A stretch of 64,000 bases of DNA from Ovis canadensis (GCF_042477335.2 NC_091257.1:44424501-44488500); one strand, 5' to 3'. Shown: positions 1 to 11,638, counted from the first letter of the stretch. Program-made: numbers and translations. Notes: a model not told the origin generated them from the sequence alone.

Positions 1-1445
1 TTATAAAGATGTGTCAGACAGTTATAATTTAAAACATGATGTTTCTCTGGATATAATTACACTTGTAGTATTTCTCAGATTTTTAAATTTATAATCTGTT
101 TTCTCTTCTCATTCCAATTAAATATCATCTTTGGTTCTCATTATGTGAAAAAAAAAAAAAGTCTAGGGAGAAATGCTACAGGACCCAAAGCATTCAGAGC
201 TAGTGATGGGGGAGACAGGGGCCACAAGGATGTGCTGGAGGACCATGAAAACCTCAGCAGCCACAAGACCCCCAGGAATATGTATGAGCTTGAGCCATTT
301 TGTTAGATAGTAGAGAAAAGAGTGATCCTGGAAAGTAAAATGATATGGAAACCCTTGGTTTTTAGAAAAATGAGGAGAAAAATCCCAGCAGCTTCTAGAC
401 TGAAAACAAGGCAAAACAAAGAAAATGAATATGGTTGCCTATAAAAGAAAGAGAAGCAGACAGGCAGAGAAACATCTGTTCCACTAAATGCTGAAAGATA
501 TAAAAAGATAATAAAATAATGTTTACAGAGCTTGAAGGAAAACGATCATCACAGAATTATGCTTGCATCCAGACTCTGGCTCATGCAAAAAAAGCATCTT
601 CAGACATATAGGAGGTTAGAAAATATATCATCCACACACTCTAATAAAAAAATTAAATGAGAAAATACTCAAAAGAAGAAAGGAGAGGGTGCAGTTTATA
701 AGAAATAGTGGTTAGCAATAAAAGCAGTAAAGCTGTCAAGACGGTTTAAGACATTTTTTAAACTATGGATGTGAATATAACACAACAGTTAAGAAAAAAG
801 TTTTATTATAATACAAGGGCAAAAAGAAAAGAAGCCAGATGGAATTAAAATCCCAGATTATTTCAACAAAACCTAGGATATATAAAGGAAGGAGAAATCC
901 AAATATCCTATACAGTTTGTCTTGTTTGGTAGTAGAACATTTTAAACATTGGTTAAGTTTTTACATTGATAGAGAAATACAGGAAAAAAGCACCCTTGTT
1001 AGAACTTTAATAGTAATTACCAGAAGAAGAAAAATAGGATATAGAGCTCCTCAATCATTAGAGGAGAAAAAAATAAAGGATGTATGGAAACTTGACATAT
1101 TCTGTAAAACACAAGAAAAGAATGAGGAAGTATTCTGAATACCAAGAAGGCTTACAAAATTCAAAGGCAGATATGATCTGAGCTGTTTAACACAATGGCC
1201 ACGACCCACATGTGGCTATTAAATTCTAATAGTTTCAAATTAAAATGGAATAAAATTTAAAATTCAGTGCCTCACACTGTCCCATTTCAAGTGGCCAGTC
1301 ATCTCTGTATCAGATATTTTCATCATAGCAGAACAGTCTAGCATACAACACTCACAGCCAGTGCAAAATACAAGGTAATATGAGTCTATATAAAGTATGA
1401 TCCTATTTATGTTAAATATACATTTACATACACATATAAATATAC

Positions 1446-1662
1446 AAAGGGGTACCCAGGTGGCTCAGTGGTAAAGAATCCACCTGCCAATGCAGGGGAC
1501 ACAGGGTACTCAGATTCGATCCCTGGGTCAGGAAGATACCCTGGAGGAGGGCATGGCAACCCACTCCAGTATTCTTGCTTGGAGTGAATCCCATAGACGT
1601 AGGAGCCTGGTGGGTTACGGTACACAGGGTCCCAAAGAGCCAGACATGACTGTGCACACGTG
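1446..1662 (+). repeat. Bov-tA SINE
   Basis: A tRNA-Glu-like head (box B GGTTCGATCCC-type region, here ATTCGATCCCTGGG) is followed by the Bov-A body with the ACCCACTCCAGTATTCTTGC core and an end near GACATGACTG. It is moderately diverged. Confidence 0.9.
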
Positions 1663-1751
1663 CATATAAATATAGAAACACTGACTGAGTCAGTGAAAAA
1701 TAAAAAATAACAAAAGCATCTACATAATGTATGATCTTACTTATGTAAATA

Positions 1752-1797
1752 TATGTGCGTGTGTATATATATATAAATATATATAAGAATAAATTAC
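1752..1797. repeat. Short GT/AT microsatellite
   Basis: An alternating purine-pyrimidine GTGT/ATAT stretch. Confidence 0.8.
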
Positions 1798-2261
1798 ATG
1801 GTTAATAGTGGTATCTCTAAGAAGTAAGATGACTAAGGGGCTTTCTTTCGCCATATATCTTACTGTTTGTATTTTCATTAAGCATATTACTCTTACAATA
1901 AGTAAAAGTCATTAATATAGTTTCAATGGGAGTAACCATAGACCAACCAACCAATCTCTTTCTTGAACTTGGTTACAAACCCTGGGTTAACCTAGTAACT
2001 GACTTTAACTTGTATATATCTACCATGTACACTTGGGTTAATAAATAATTTGAAGATAGCACAGCATGTGTCCAATATACTTACAGACTTTCTAGAGTTT
2101 GGCCAAGCCCTGCAAGAAGTGTGTTCTGAGCCCCAGAGTGATAGCATCCTTTCAGATGGAAATCTTTGATCATTTTAAATGTTATTTCCCAAATCAGGAG
2201 GTTGCTTGAGCAAAAGTTGTTAGCTCACCTTTCCATTTAGATTTACAATATTAATGTATGT

Positions 2262-2468
2262 GTGTGTTGAGTCTCTTTGATTGTGTCCAACTCTTTGCTA
2301 CTCCACGGACTGCAGCCCACCAGGTTCCTCTGTACATGGGATTTTCCAGGCAAGAATATTAGAGTGGCTTGCCATGCCCTCTTCCAGGGGATCTTCCCGA
2401 CCCTGGATCAAACCTGCGTCTCTCCTGTCTCCTGCGTTGGCAAGCCAGTTCTTTACCAGTAGCGCCGT
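2262..2468 (-). repeat. Bov-tA SINE
   Basis: The reverse complement shows the tRNA-Glu-type head (GGTTTGATCCAGG region) and the Bov-A core; the left end is the TGTGTCCAACTCTTTG 3' terminus. Confidence 0.9.
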
Positions 2469-3056
2469 GGATAACAGATCACATTTCAGAAAGAGCAGTT
2501 TTGAATTATCCCTTAAGTTTTCCATGATAAGAAAAATATATTGAGAATTCTAGTAATTTTCTGCATCTTCCCACAGACCCTACAGTTGACTAAAGAGAAG
2601 ATCAACAACAAAATCAGAACTAATGACACGGTACACAGAGTAGCTTCCAATATTCCCCCCTTAAACTGGAGGCAAGAAAAGAGAGAGGTTAGGGTCTCTG
2701 TTAAAAGAATTTAAAAATTTTAAACTTTCCCAAATGCCAGATCTTTAATTTCTGCAAGAAAAATAATATATTTAAAATGTCTGAGAATAACCCTCAAATA
2801 CAAAAACTATTTCAGATCTACCCTAGGGGATAGTTCAGTCACTTATCTGCCAACAAAGACATCGTCATATATGCTTATTTTATTCCCTACGTAAATATTC
2901 TTGGTAACTATTCACCACAGTGAATAATGAGAGGAAAGTTCTCTGAGTGAAAAGGGGATGAGACACATCAATTTGTCCAGGAAATATGCACTTTGAAAGT
3001 CAGTGTTTGTAAAGCAAAGAGAGAGATTTGGTTCTGCTGCCAACTTAAATGCTAAT

Positions 3057-3234
3057 TTAAAAGAATCCACCTGCGATGCAGGAGTCACAGGTTCGATCCC
3101 TGGTTTGGGGACATCCCCTGAAGGAAGACATGGCACCCCACTCCAGTGTCGTTGCCTGGAAAATCCCATGGACAGAGGAGCCTGGTGGGCTACAGTCCAT
3201 TAAGTTGCACAGAGCTGGACAAGACTGAGCACAC
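3057..3234 (+). repeat. Bov-tA SINE, 5'-truncated
   Basis: It starts inside the tRNA head (AAGAATCCACCTGCGATG), contains an intact box-B-like GGTTCGATCCCTGG, and ends GACTGAGCACACG. Confidence 0.9.
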
Positions 3235-3511
3235 GTTTCTCCTGAGGCTCTAGTTTTAATATGTGTAAGACAGTAAGTAAATACATTATACTCAACAGTA
3301 GAGTAAATTAATTCTTTCAGGCCACAAGTATACTATTTAGTGAATGACTGCTCTGTGTACTGACCCCACTGACCCTAGTGGCTTCACAGTGATCATTCAC
3401 CTTTAAAATATCCATTCCTTCAAAGCCTCATTATTTGTCACCTGATTTCAACTGGTGTAGAATGAAGAGGCCAGGTGTAGAAAAGAAGTGTTTTTCAAAT
3501 TTTAACATTTA

Positions 3512-4342
3512 GCAAATCAAAACCACAATGAGGTACCACTTCACACCAGTCAGAATGGCTGCGATCCAAAAATCTGCAAGCAATAAATGCTGGAGAGGGT
3601 GTGGAGAAAAGGGAACCCTCCTACACTGTTGGTGGGAATGCAAACTAGTACAGCCACTGTGGAGAACAGTGTGGAGATTCCTTAAAAAATTGCAAATAGA
3701 ACTACCTTATGACCCAGCAATCCCACTTCTGGGCATACACACCGAGGAAACCAGAATTGAAAGAGACACATGTACCCCAATGTTCATCGCAGCACTGTTT
3801 ATAATAGCCAGGACATGGAAACAACCTAGATGTCCATCAGCAGATGAATGGATAAGAAAGCTGTGGTACATATACACAATGGAGTATTACTCAGCCGTTA
3901 AAAAGAATTCATTTGAATCAGTTCTGATGAGATGGATGAAACTGGAGCCGATTATACAGAGTGAAGTAAGCCAGAAAGAAAAACACCAATACAGTATACT
4001 AACACATATATATGGAATTTAGGAAGATGGCAATGATGACCCTGTATGCAAGACAGGGAAAGAGACACAGATGTGTATAATGGACTTTTGGACTCAGAGG
4101 GAGAGGGAGAGGGTGGGATGATTTGGGAGAATGACATTCTAACATGTATACTATCATGTGAATTGAATCGCCAGTCTATGTCTGACGCAGGATGCAGCAT
4201 GCTTGGGGCTGGTGCATGGGGATGACCCAGAAAGATGTTCTGGGGAGGGAGGTGGGAGGGGGGTTCATGTTTGGGAATGCATGTAAGAATTAAAGATTTT
4301 AAAATTTAAAAAATAAAAAACTAAAAATTAAAAAAAAAAAAA
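3512..4342 (+). mobile_element. Young 5'-truncated L1 (ORF2 C-terminus and 3' UTR)
   Basis: An uninterrupted 164-codon C-terminal piece of L1 ORF2 (3528-4022, with the conserved [18 protein letters not shown] and EYYSAVKKN segments) is followed by the 3' UTR and an A-rich tail. The insertion is bounded by an 11-bp target-site duplication TTTAACATTTA at 3501-3511 and 4343-4353. The frame matches residue for residue the C-terminus of the L1 at 21449-24247, so both come from one recently active subfamily. It is truncated and cannot mobilise itself. Confidence 0.97.
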
Positions 4343-6323
4343 TTTAACATTTATAAACTTGAGCTACTTAAGAAAAAAAAAATCTAGGTTTCCACTGAGC
4401 CATACCATCAGTAGCCTAGCCAAATAAAACACAATTACTCCCCCATATTTGGCACATGCCATCTGAATTCAAATCCAAAAAAGTGGTCCAACTAGCACAG
4501 CCACTTGGATTTTTACTGATCTCCTTACATTTTAATAGACTACAATAAACCCATTACAACAATTTCTTCCTTCTAGAAGCTTAAATCATGGTATCTGTTC
4601 TTGGGTAAAATATTTCAGTCCATTGAGCAGCTCTAATTTCGACTAACTGTGCTAATGTATAATTAATGTGCCAAAGCACTAAATTGAAAACCTTGGAAGA
4701 AGCCATGGATATGCTTCTCGGTGTGAGTGTGGGAACTGCAAGGTTCCTGGGGGCAGCTTCCCCATCACCCGCTACACAGGTGAGTAATTTTCTGTACCAT
4801 GTGACATTCTTGACTATATAAGCAAAAAAGTACATAATCAAACCTTCAAAAGGATGAAGAACAACAAACAGACAATACAGGGGAGAAGACAGACTGTCAA
4901 GGATTTTGCTAGAAAGACAGGTGCTAAAGTTTAGGGTGTAACTCAGCACATTTGCATCTGTGCCCATTTCTGGCACTAGTGCCATTGTTTCAATAACATA
5001 TCTATATTTAGCTATCTATCATAGACAAATTTCTATCACTGCATAAACAGAACTGGAGCTCAGATGTCTGCAGAATTTCCTTTCCTCTCTTAAAAAAAAA
5101 TATTCAGACTAGAATTCTAACATTCTGTACTTGCAGCTGCCACTGAAAAATATTCATGCCAATGAAAGATACATTTAGTCAGCTTTTCCCTTTCTTGATC
5201 TTTTTTAATATTTTATAACACTTTAAAACTCAAAGTTCCTGTCTTAAATAAATCTCCAAGCAGACGTTAAATAGAATGTAAATACTCCACACTTTAAATC
5301 ATCAATCATTTAAAGAATCCTCTCCATGAACTGAATAAATAAGCCATCTGTGACTAAGGCCTCCCTATCATGTTTTTAAGCTGACCCACTTCTTCCCCAG
5401 TCACCATGGTTTGCAAAATCTCACTTCTAAAGGGATGAGTGCTAGGCGCCAGAGCATAGTTCGAATCCAACTGGGTAAAAGGGTAATTAATGTAAACACA
5501 AGCTGGGATTTAAAATGACCCCCCTATCTATAAAAACAGAACTTCAATACCCCCTTCACCGGAAGCAATCTTTTCCCCCCAAAGGAGAATGAATTAAGTC
5601 TGCAGCGGGGGAGAATGGGAGCCAGTTAAAGGAAGAAGAAACCCGATCAGGTGTTAAAAAGCGTGTCTTTGGACATCAAACAGCAAACAGGATCTGGTCG
5701 GGTAGGCGGGAGCGACCCCCCAAGACTGAGTTGAAATTTGGGTCGGGACCGCTCCAGAGATGCGGAGTCGCTCGGCGGCGGCGGACCTGAGCGACCCCAG
5801 GAACCCGGCCGGACCCCCGGCGCCCCCTGCCCGGGTCCGCGCGGGGCAAGGCAGCCAGGGCAGCACAACTTTCCGCAGCTCCCCCGCCAGAGCCGCGGAA
5901 GCCGGTAAGGGCAAATCTCAAACTGCTCCCCGCCATCGGAGGCTAGTTCTCCCTGAGGTGGTGGCGGCTGGGGGAGGGGTGGGACGGTCTGGGAGGACTT
6001 CGGAGGAGGATGACAAGGAGAGGAGAGAGGAGAGAGGAGAACCACTTCCCACCGGCCGGGCCGCCACAAAGGGAAGGGCGTTGCGTTCCCCTCGGTGCCA
6101 CCAAGTCACACGCAGGCTGGGACTCGGACGCGCGAGGCCAGCGGGTGACAGCGGCGTGGCTGGTCCCGGCGCCCCTTCGCCCACCCGCGGCCTCGCCCCC
6201 TCCGCCCAGCTCCCCTCGCGAGCCGCACCCCCGGACCTCCAGCCGCCCCGGAGCCGCGCGAAAGCCACGCGGGGGCCCGGCCGCCCCGGAGCCGACGTCC
6301 GCGCGGAGCCCGGGCGCGCCTAC

Positions 6324-6433
6324 CCTTTGGTGTGCTCCGTCTCTTCCTCATTGTCCCCGTCGATCCCGCACGTGTCCTGGTCGTCCAGCTCCAGGCTCTG
6401 TTGGCTGGCCGCGGACTCGCTGTCCTCCGCCAT
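6324..6433 (-). CDS. NMT2: N-myristoyltransferase 2, coding part of exon 1
   Basis: NMT2 (glycylpeptide N-tetradecanoyltransferase 2) transfers myristate from myristoyl-CoA to N-terminal glycines of cytosolic proteins. The ATG is at 6433-6431 on the minus strand and the frame opens MAEDSESAASQQSLELDD, followed by an acidic segment ending in EETEHTKG. This is the known non-catalytic N-terminus of mammalian NMT2; the acyl-CoA and peptide binding domains lie in later exons outside the window. The coding part is 110 bp: 36 codons plus two bases (GG), ending at a GTAGGC donor, a somewhat weak match to GTAAGT. An in-frame methionine far upstream at 7018 is ignored because that stretch is the GC-box repeat. 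The exon sits in a CpG island, as expected for a broadly expressed gene. Identification is by recalled family sequence and by position next to FAM171A1, its human 10p13 neighbour. Confidence 0.95.
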
Positions 6434-6960
6434 CTCGGCGGCGCGGGCTGGGAGGCGGCGCTGGAGGGCGCGAGCGCGGGGGGCGGGCGCGGCGAAGGCG
6501 GTAGCAGGAGAAGCTCCCTCTAGCGCAGCTCGCCGTCTCCTCCGGGCGCGCCCGCCCACTCTGCCCCGCCTCACCTTCGTTCCGCCCCGCCTCGCCCCGT
6601 TCTGTCCCGCCTCGCCCCGCCCCGCCGCGCTGCGCCCCGCCCCGCCCAGTCCAGCCTCGCCCCGCCCAGCCTCGCTCCGCCCCGCCCAGCCTCGCTCCGC
6701 CCCGCCCAGCCTCGCTCCGCCCCGCCCAGCCTCGCTCCGCCCCGCCCAGCCTCGCTCCGCCCCGCCCAGCCTCGCTCCGCCCCGCCCAGCCTCGCTCCGC
6801 CCAGCCCCTCTGTGCCTGGTTTGGGGGCGGTGCGCGCCCCCGCCGTCCGGAGTTGGGGGCGCGCGGGACAGCGACACGCACTGTGCGCAGGGGCGTAGCC
6901 CTGGAACACGCCTCAGTCTTCTGAACGCCGCAACCCGCTGACCCCAAATCCTGAGTCTTC
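6434..6960 (-). promoter_or_regulatory. NMT2: NMT2 5' UTR and GC-rich promoter region
   Basis: The sequence upstream of the NMT2 start codon is extremely GC-rich, has no visible TATA box, and contains many CCCCGCCC / CCCGCCC motifs, the binding site of Sp1/KLF factors. The transcription start cannot be placed from sequence; it is probably within the first 150 bases upstream of the ATG. The tandem GC-box block at 6661-6800 lies 228-367 bases upstream of the ATG. Confidence 0.75.
6641..6800. repeat. 20-bp GC-box minisatellite, 7 exact copies plus 1 variant
   Basis: The unit CCCGCCCAGCCTCGCTCCGC occurs seven times without a mismatch at 6661-6800. A diverged copy precedes it at 6641-6660 and a partial copy follows. 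Each unit junction (...CCGC|CCCGCCC...) creates a CCCCGCCC GC box. On the minus strand every unit carries a GGG and a GGGG run separated by one base. Read in any frame it gives a 20-residue repeat, because 20 bp is not a multiple of three; this is not coding. Confidence 0.98.
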
Positions 6961-7091
6961 GTTTTTGGAGAATAGACAACGCGATTTTACATCTGTTCAT
7001 ATTAAGAAGAGCTTTCAACTCTGCAGGAAATTCACACTCAGGGGTAGGCCGTGCTCAGACCACTGATTTCCAGAACCCAAACCCCATCCCT

Positions 7092-7202
7092 TTGTAAAGG
7101 GATTTCATTTCATACGTCTTTGTAAAGATTTCATTTTGTAAAGATTTGTAAAGAAATCCTTGTAATCTTTGTAAAGATTTGAAATCTTTGTAAAGATTTC
7201 CT
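7092..7202. repeat. Local imperfect tandem repeat of TTTGTAAAGATTT
   Basis: At least six irregular copies of a TTTGTAAAGATTT-like unit lie between two copies of TTTCATACGTCT (near 7108 and 7202). It sits just outside the NMT2 CpG island and looks like slippage-driven local duplication. Confidence 0.85.
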
Positions 7203-8185
7203 TTCATACGTCTCTGTCCAGTGTACTGTAAAGTCAAAGTCTAAACAGAGTGCTTCCAGCCTTCCCACCTGTCCATTCCAGCGGGACTCATGGCCCTAAA
7301 ACTCTTGACAGAGAACAGTGTGGAGCTGCCCCTTTTTTTGCTGGACAGCTTACTCCACAACAGCCACCTTGGGGGAAATGGGGCTTGAAGAGTGTCAGGG
7401 GCGCCATTCTGGCATCTTCAAGTGAAGGTTATGACCTAAACCTCCAACCAGAAGTGGGTGGCCTTCTAAGCTGAAATGGTTCCGTGTCTCTCCCGGTGAA
7501 GGCAGGAGGGTAAGGAGGCACTCCATGGATTGCTAAAGAAAAGGCACATTAAGTCCAAAGCCTTGTTTGCTGTTGCGCTCTGTACACCCCCCGGTCCTTC
7601 CGTTTGTTCTCCGTTCATGGACAGAGTTCAGGGTCCCACTAGGATATGGAAAGCGGGCATGGTTTTACAAAGGCAGTGGAAAGATAGTTATCAGAAATGC
7701 CCAGTGAGGGAAAAGAGACTTTAAAAAGCTACCTGTAATTTTTGGTGTGGGTCCTTTTTTTTTTTTTTGCAAAAGATATTGAGAACATTTTGTGGCTTCT
7801 GCTTTTTCCCCACAAGCAAGACCATGCCCTTCAAATGATAGAAGTACCTAAAAACAAAAATTGTAGAGTGATTTCAAAGTTCCCCAGACTTTTATGACTG
7901 CCTGAGGCTGAGCCTGCAAAGGTTCTGAAAGAAGTGGAAAATGGGGCCAAACCACGAAAGAAATACAGGCTTTCTTTCACAATTGCAATGATTCCTGAAA
8001 CCAAAAGTCACATGTGAGCTCTGGCTTCAAACTTTAGGCAAATATAGATCAGTGAATTTCCTTTGGTTCCTCCCTCTGGATGTGAAGGTTGGATAATGGT
8101 AACCTGGTTGGGTAACCAGCAGAATCCTGACCAAGAGCTAATCAGATCAGTTGCTATAAGCTACTGGAAGGGTTCTCTAGAAAAG
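7203..8185. other. Unique intergenic sequence upstream of NMT2
   Basis: About 1 kb with a poly-T run near 7757-7770 and no recognisable repeat or exon. Confidence 0.6.
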
Positions 8186-8987
8186 AGAAATGCAAATCAA
8201 AACTACCTCACACCAGTCGGAAAGAAAACCTCTACAAACAATAAATGCTGGAGAGGGTATGGAGAAAAGGGAACCCTCTTGCACTGTTGATGGGAATGCA
8301 AATTGATGCAGCCATATGGACAAAAGTATGGAGGTTCCTTAAAAAGCTAAAAATAGAACTACCATATGACCCAGCAATCCCACTACTGGGCATTTATCCT
8401 GAGAAAACCATGATGGAAAGAAACACATTTACCCCAATATTCATTGCAGCCCTATTTACAGGACATGGAAGCAACCTAAATGTCCGTTAACAGATGAATG
8501 GATAAAGATGTCGTGCATATACACAATAGAATATTACTCAGCCATAAAAAGGAACAAGATTGGGTCATTTGTGGAGATGTGGATGGACCTAGAGTCTGTC
8601 AAACAGAGTGAAGTAAGTCAGAAAGGCAAAAATATTGTATATTGATGCATATATGTGGAATCTAGAAAAATGGCACAGATGAACCTACTTGCAGGGCAGG
8701 AGAAGAGACATAGGGGTGGAAAATGGACATGTGGACAGGGATGGGAGGGGGGTTGAAATGCAGATTAGGACTGATGTATATACACCATGTGTAAAATAGT
8801 GGGAACCTGCGATGTAGCATAGGGAGCTCAGCTCGGTGCTCTGTGATGACCTAGAAGGATGGTGGGGGGTGAGGGGTGGGAGGAGGTCCAAGAAGGAGGG
8901 GATATACGTATACATATAGCTGATTCACTTTGTTGTACAATAGAAACTAACACAACATTGTGAAACAATTATACTCCAATTAAAAAA
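8186..8987 (+). mobile_element. Older L1 3' end
   Basis: The ORF2 C-terminal region ([36 protein letters not shown], with frameshifts and stops) is followed by an L1 3' UTR ending in CTCCAATTAAAAAAAG. It is more diverged than the copy at 3512. Confidence 0.92.
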
Positions 8988-9345
8988 AGACCAAAGGAAC
9001 CTCAGCACACACATATTTATCTGAATTCTCAAGAAATGTCACCTAAGAACCTCTCAAAAAAGAGTAAGAAAACAAATAATTCTGGAGAAATAAAATGAGA
9101 GTATCAAAAACCAGTTGAACACTGGAAAGCAATGATAAATAGGGAACATGTTCCCCAGAATGGAAAGAAGTTGGCACAGGTGATCATCAATATCAGCAGT
9201 AGATGGATGTATTACATAATACGAATGTGTGTCATCATTAATCATTTGAAGCAGGATAGAGTTTGCAGATGACCCTGACGTTCTTAAATGCTATTGTTGT
9301 GCATAGAAACAATAGGATTTAACAGTATGCCTGGCATACTGCTAT

Positions 9346-9402
9346 CCATGGAGTCTCAAAGAGTCAGACACGACTGAGTGACTGAACAACAACAATGCAT
9401 AA
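9346..9402 (+). repeat. BovB/Bov-A 3' tail fragment
   Basis: A short piece reading CAAAGAGTCAGACACGACTG and an AACAACAACAA-type tail. The flanking 8988-9345 and 9403-9650 show nothing recognisable. Confidence 0.8.
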
Positions 9403-9654
9403 AAACTCACTATATTTCTAAAAATTATGGCTGCTTTTCCCTATTTTAATCCCAGAGTTTGGGGGACTGGAACCAGATGGTATCCTTCGAACCTCAGATC
9501 CAAGATTTTTTTGGGGGAAGAGACTACTGCACAGTGGTTACTAGTGTGTTAAAAGAGGCTCTTGGAAATTTCCTATCCTGCTTGACTCATCTCTTATTAT
9601 AGATGTAAGATCATAGTTGTATAATTAGTCTTGTTTTATTTAAACTGCTGTAAC

Positions 9655-10060
9655 TTTTTGCTTTAAAAAACTGTGCTCTAATACATGCAACATAAAATTT
9701 ACCATCTTAACTGTTTCTAAGTATACAATTCAGTAGCATTAAGTACATTGACATTGTTGTGCAAGCCCATCTCCAGAACTTTCACATCTTGCAAAACTGT
9801 GACTATAACCATTAAACAACTCCCCATTCACCCCTCTCCCCAGCCCCTGGCACCCACCTATGAATCTGACTACTTTCTATCCCTGTGAATTTGACCAGTC
9901 TAGATTCCTTGTATAAATGGAATTATGCAGTCTTTTTGTGACCAGCTTATTTCCCTTAGCAAAATGTCCTCTAGGTTCTTCTGTGTTGTACCACGTATCA
10001 GAATTTTCTTCCTTTCTAAGGCTGAATGATATTCTACTGTATGAAAAATATTGCACTGTA
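9655..10060 (-). mobile_element. Ancient L1 3' UTR fragment
   Basis: The plus strand reads the familiar antisense L1M 3' region: AATTCAGTAGCATTAAGTAC, then the CCCTCTCCCCAGCCCCTGGC segment, ending in GCTGAATGATATTCTACTG. It is diverged, so the insertion predates ruminants. Confidence 0.8.
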
Positions 10061-10129
10061 TTGCAAATCATAAGATCCTGAACTTTGAGGTTGATGCTAT
10101 AATTTGGATGAGATGTTGGGGAGTTTTGT

Positions 10130-10315
10130 TGGGGGTTGATCCCTGGTCAGGGAACTAAGATTTCACATGCTGTGGAGAAACTGAGCTCTTTGTGCCACAA
10201 CTACTGAGCCCATGTGCCGCAAACTAGAGAGTCCGTGCACCACAGTGAAAGCTCCTGAGTGCTACCACTAAGACCCGAAGAAGCCAACTAAAATAAATAA
10301 TATTTTTTAAAAAGA
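10130..10315 (+). repeat. CHR-type tRNA-Glu SINE
   Basis: TTGATCCCTGGTCAGGGAAC is followed by the CCACAACTACTGAGCCC body and an AAATAAATAAT tail. The 5' end is truncated. Confidence 0.88.
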
Positions 10316-10575
10316 AGAAAGATGTGACTAACTGGCCAGAAGGCAGATTGATAAATTCGCTGCAAAGGCATGAATTCAAATCTCCATCCTTGTCATTGTC
10401 ATTCCATCAAGAGATGGAACCAATGTTCCTACTGTTTGATTTTAGGATGACCAACAAAATTCAGCAGAAGTGATGATGTGGCAGTTTTGGCACATAGAAT
10501 ATACCCTTCTGCTTCCTCTATCTCATTCCAGCAAAAAAAAAAAAAAAATTCTGATGATACAGGGTGTGTATCTAG

Positions 10576-10796
10576 AATGCATGCTAAGTCACTTCAGTCG
10601 TGTCCGACTTTGCAACCCCATGGACTGTAGCCTGCTAGGTTCCTCTGTCTCTGGGATTTCCCAGCAAGAACACAGGAGTGGGTTGCCATGCCCTCCTCCA
10701 AGGGATCTTCCTGACCCAGGGATTGAACCAGCGTCTCTTACGCCTCCTGCATTGGCAGGCGTGTTCTTTACCACTAGTACCACCTGGGAAGCCCCA
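10576..10796 (-). repeat. Bov-tA SINE
   Basis: Complete element on the minus strand; the right end is the SINE 5' end (GGCTTCCCAGGTGGTACTAG on the minus strand) and the left end is the 3' terminus TCAGTCGTGTCCGAC. Confidence 0.93.
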
Positions 10797-11353
10797 TGTG
10801 TCTGGCATACATCATCTTCATTAATAAGACAACTAATAAATTTTGGCCAAAGGGAATGTTAAAGGGATCTAGTCTTGAGAGGGTTTGCATGACCTGCTCT
10901 GCCCAGTGGAACGCTTTCCCTCCTGGGCTCTCCCCTTCTCGGTCAGTCCACCAGCCGACCACGGACACATATGCAAGCCCCACTGAGATCAGCATAACTG
11001 CCTAGATGACCCATAGATGTGTGAGAAAGAATCCATGGTTATTGTTTAAAGCCATTAAGTTGTGCAGTGTGGTTTTTTTCTGCATCAATAACTAACTGAT
11101 AAGCTACAGGAAAGCAAAGACTGAAAGAAAATCTTAAAGATGGACACATTCTTTGTCATCAACCGTGATAACTGTCTACATATCAGGTCTGTCGGAAAAA
11201 GACTCCTGCCAGGTTGATAATCTGCACATTCCACTCTGTGCTCACAAAAACAATGTCTCTTACTTTGGCATTGTGTTAACTCTTCCTAATAGCTGGTCTG
11301 CTTTACACTCAGGTTGACGTGATCTTATTTTATTTTAAAGTGACTCCATTTCT

Positions 11354-11638
11354 GGGCTTCCCTGGTGGCTCAGTACTAAAATCCACCTGACAATGCAGGA
11401 GACATGGGTTTGATCCCTGGTCTGGGAAGATCGCACATGCTGAGGAGCAACTAAGTTCATGCACCACAACTACTGAAGCCTGAGCGCCCTAGAGCCCGTG
11501 CTCTGCATCAAGAGAAGCCACCACAATGAGAATTCCACGTACCACAAAAAGAGTATTCCTGCTCTGCAGCTAGAGAAAGCCTGCACAGCAGCAAAGAGCC
11601 AGCACAGCCCTAAATAAATAAAATTATATACATTTTAA
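11354..11638 (+). repeat. CHR-type SINE with target-site duplication
   Basis: The long CHR form (GGCTTCCCTGGTGGCTCAG to a TAAATAAATAAA tail) is bounded by a perfect 17-bp duplication AAAGTGACTCCATTTCT at 11337-11353 and 11639-11655. This fixes its ends. Confidence 0.95.

Larger units (their letters stand above)
1..6323 (-). other. NMT2: NMT2 intron 1 (5' part)
   Basis: This is the intron downstream of NMT2 coding exon 1, inferred because exon 1 ends with a GT donor at 6323-6322 and no further NMT2 coding sequence is visible to the left. It holds two Bov-tA SINEs, one SINE fragment and a young L1 3' end (listed separately). Bases 1-1440, 1665-2260, 2470-3055 and 4354-5700 are AT-rich unique sequence in which I see no exon, RNA gene or recognisable repeat. 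Confidence 0.8.
5740..6960. other. CpG island over NMT2 exon 1
   Basis: A block of about 1.2 kb is dense in CG dinucleotides and GC-rich, in sharp contrast to the AT-rich sequence on both sides. It covers the promoter, exon 1 and the first part of intron 1. Long open frames run through it on both strands (for example 5760-6941 plus), but these follow from the absence of AT-rich stop codons rather than from coding. Confidence 0.9.

Noticed and set aside
1446..1662. tRNA-like GGTTCGATCCC motifs here and at many other places as tRNA genes
   Set aside because: They are the tRNA-Glu-derived heads of SINEs and are followed by SINE bodies, not tRNA stems.
4581..4985. 134-codon minus-strand open frame in NMT2 intron 1
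   Set aside because: No recognised motif, no splice or promoter context, and AT-rich composition; most likely chance.
5440..5490. GTTCGAATCC-like box B suggesting a tRNA gene
   Set aside because: No matching box A, acceptor stem or anticodon arm could be drawn around it.
5760..6941. 393-codon plus-strand open frame across the CpG island
   Set aside because: It is open because of base composition. Its translation is Ala/Pro/Arg-rich low complexity, it includes the 20-bp minisatellite, and it lies antisense to the real NMT2 exon.
6434..7018. N-terminal extension of NMT2 to an upstream in-frame methionine at 7018
   Set aside because: The known NMT2 start MAEDSES is at 6433, and the extension translates promoter GC-box repeats.
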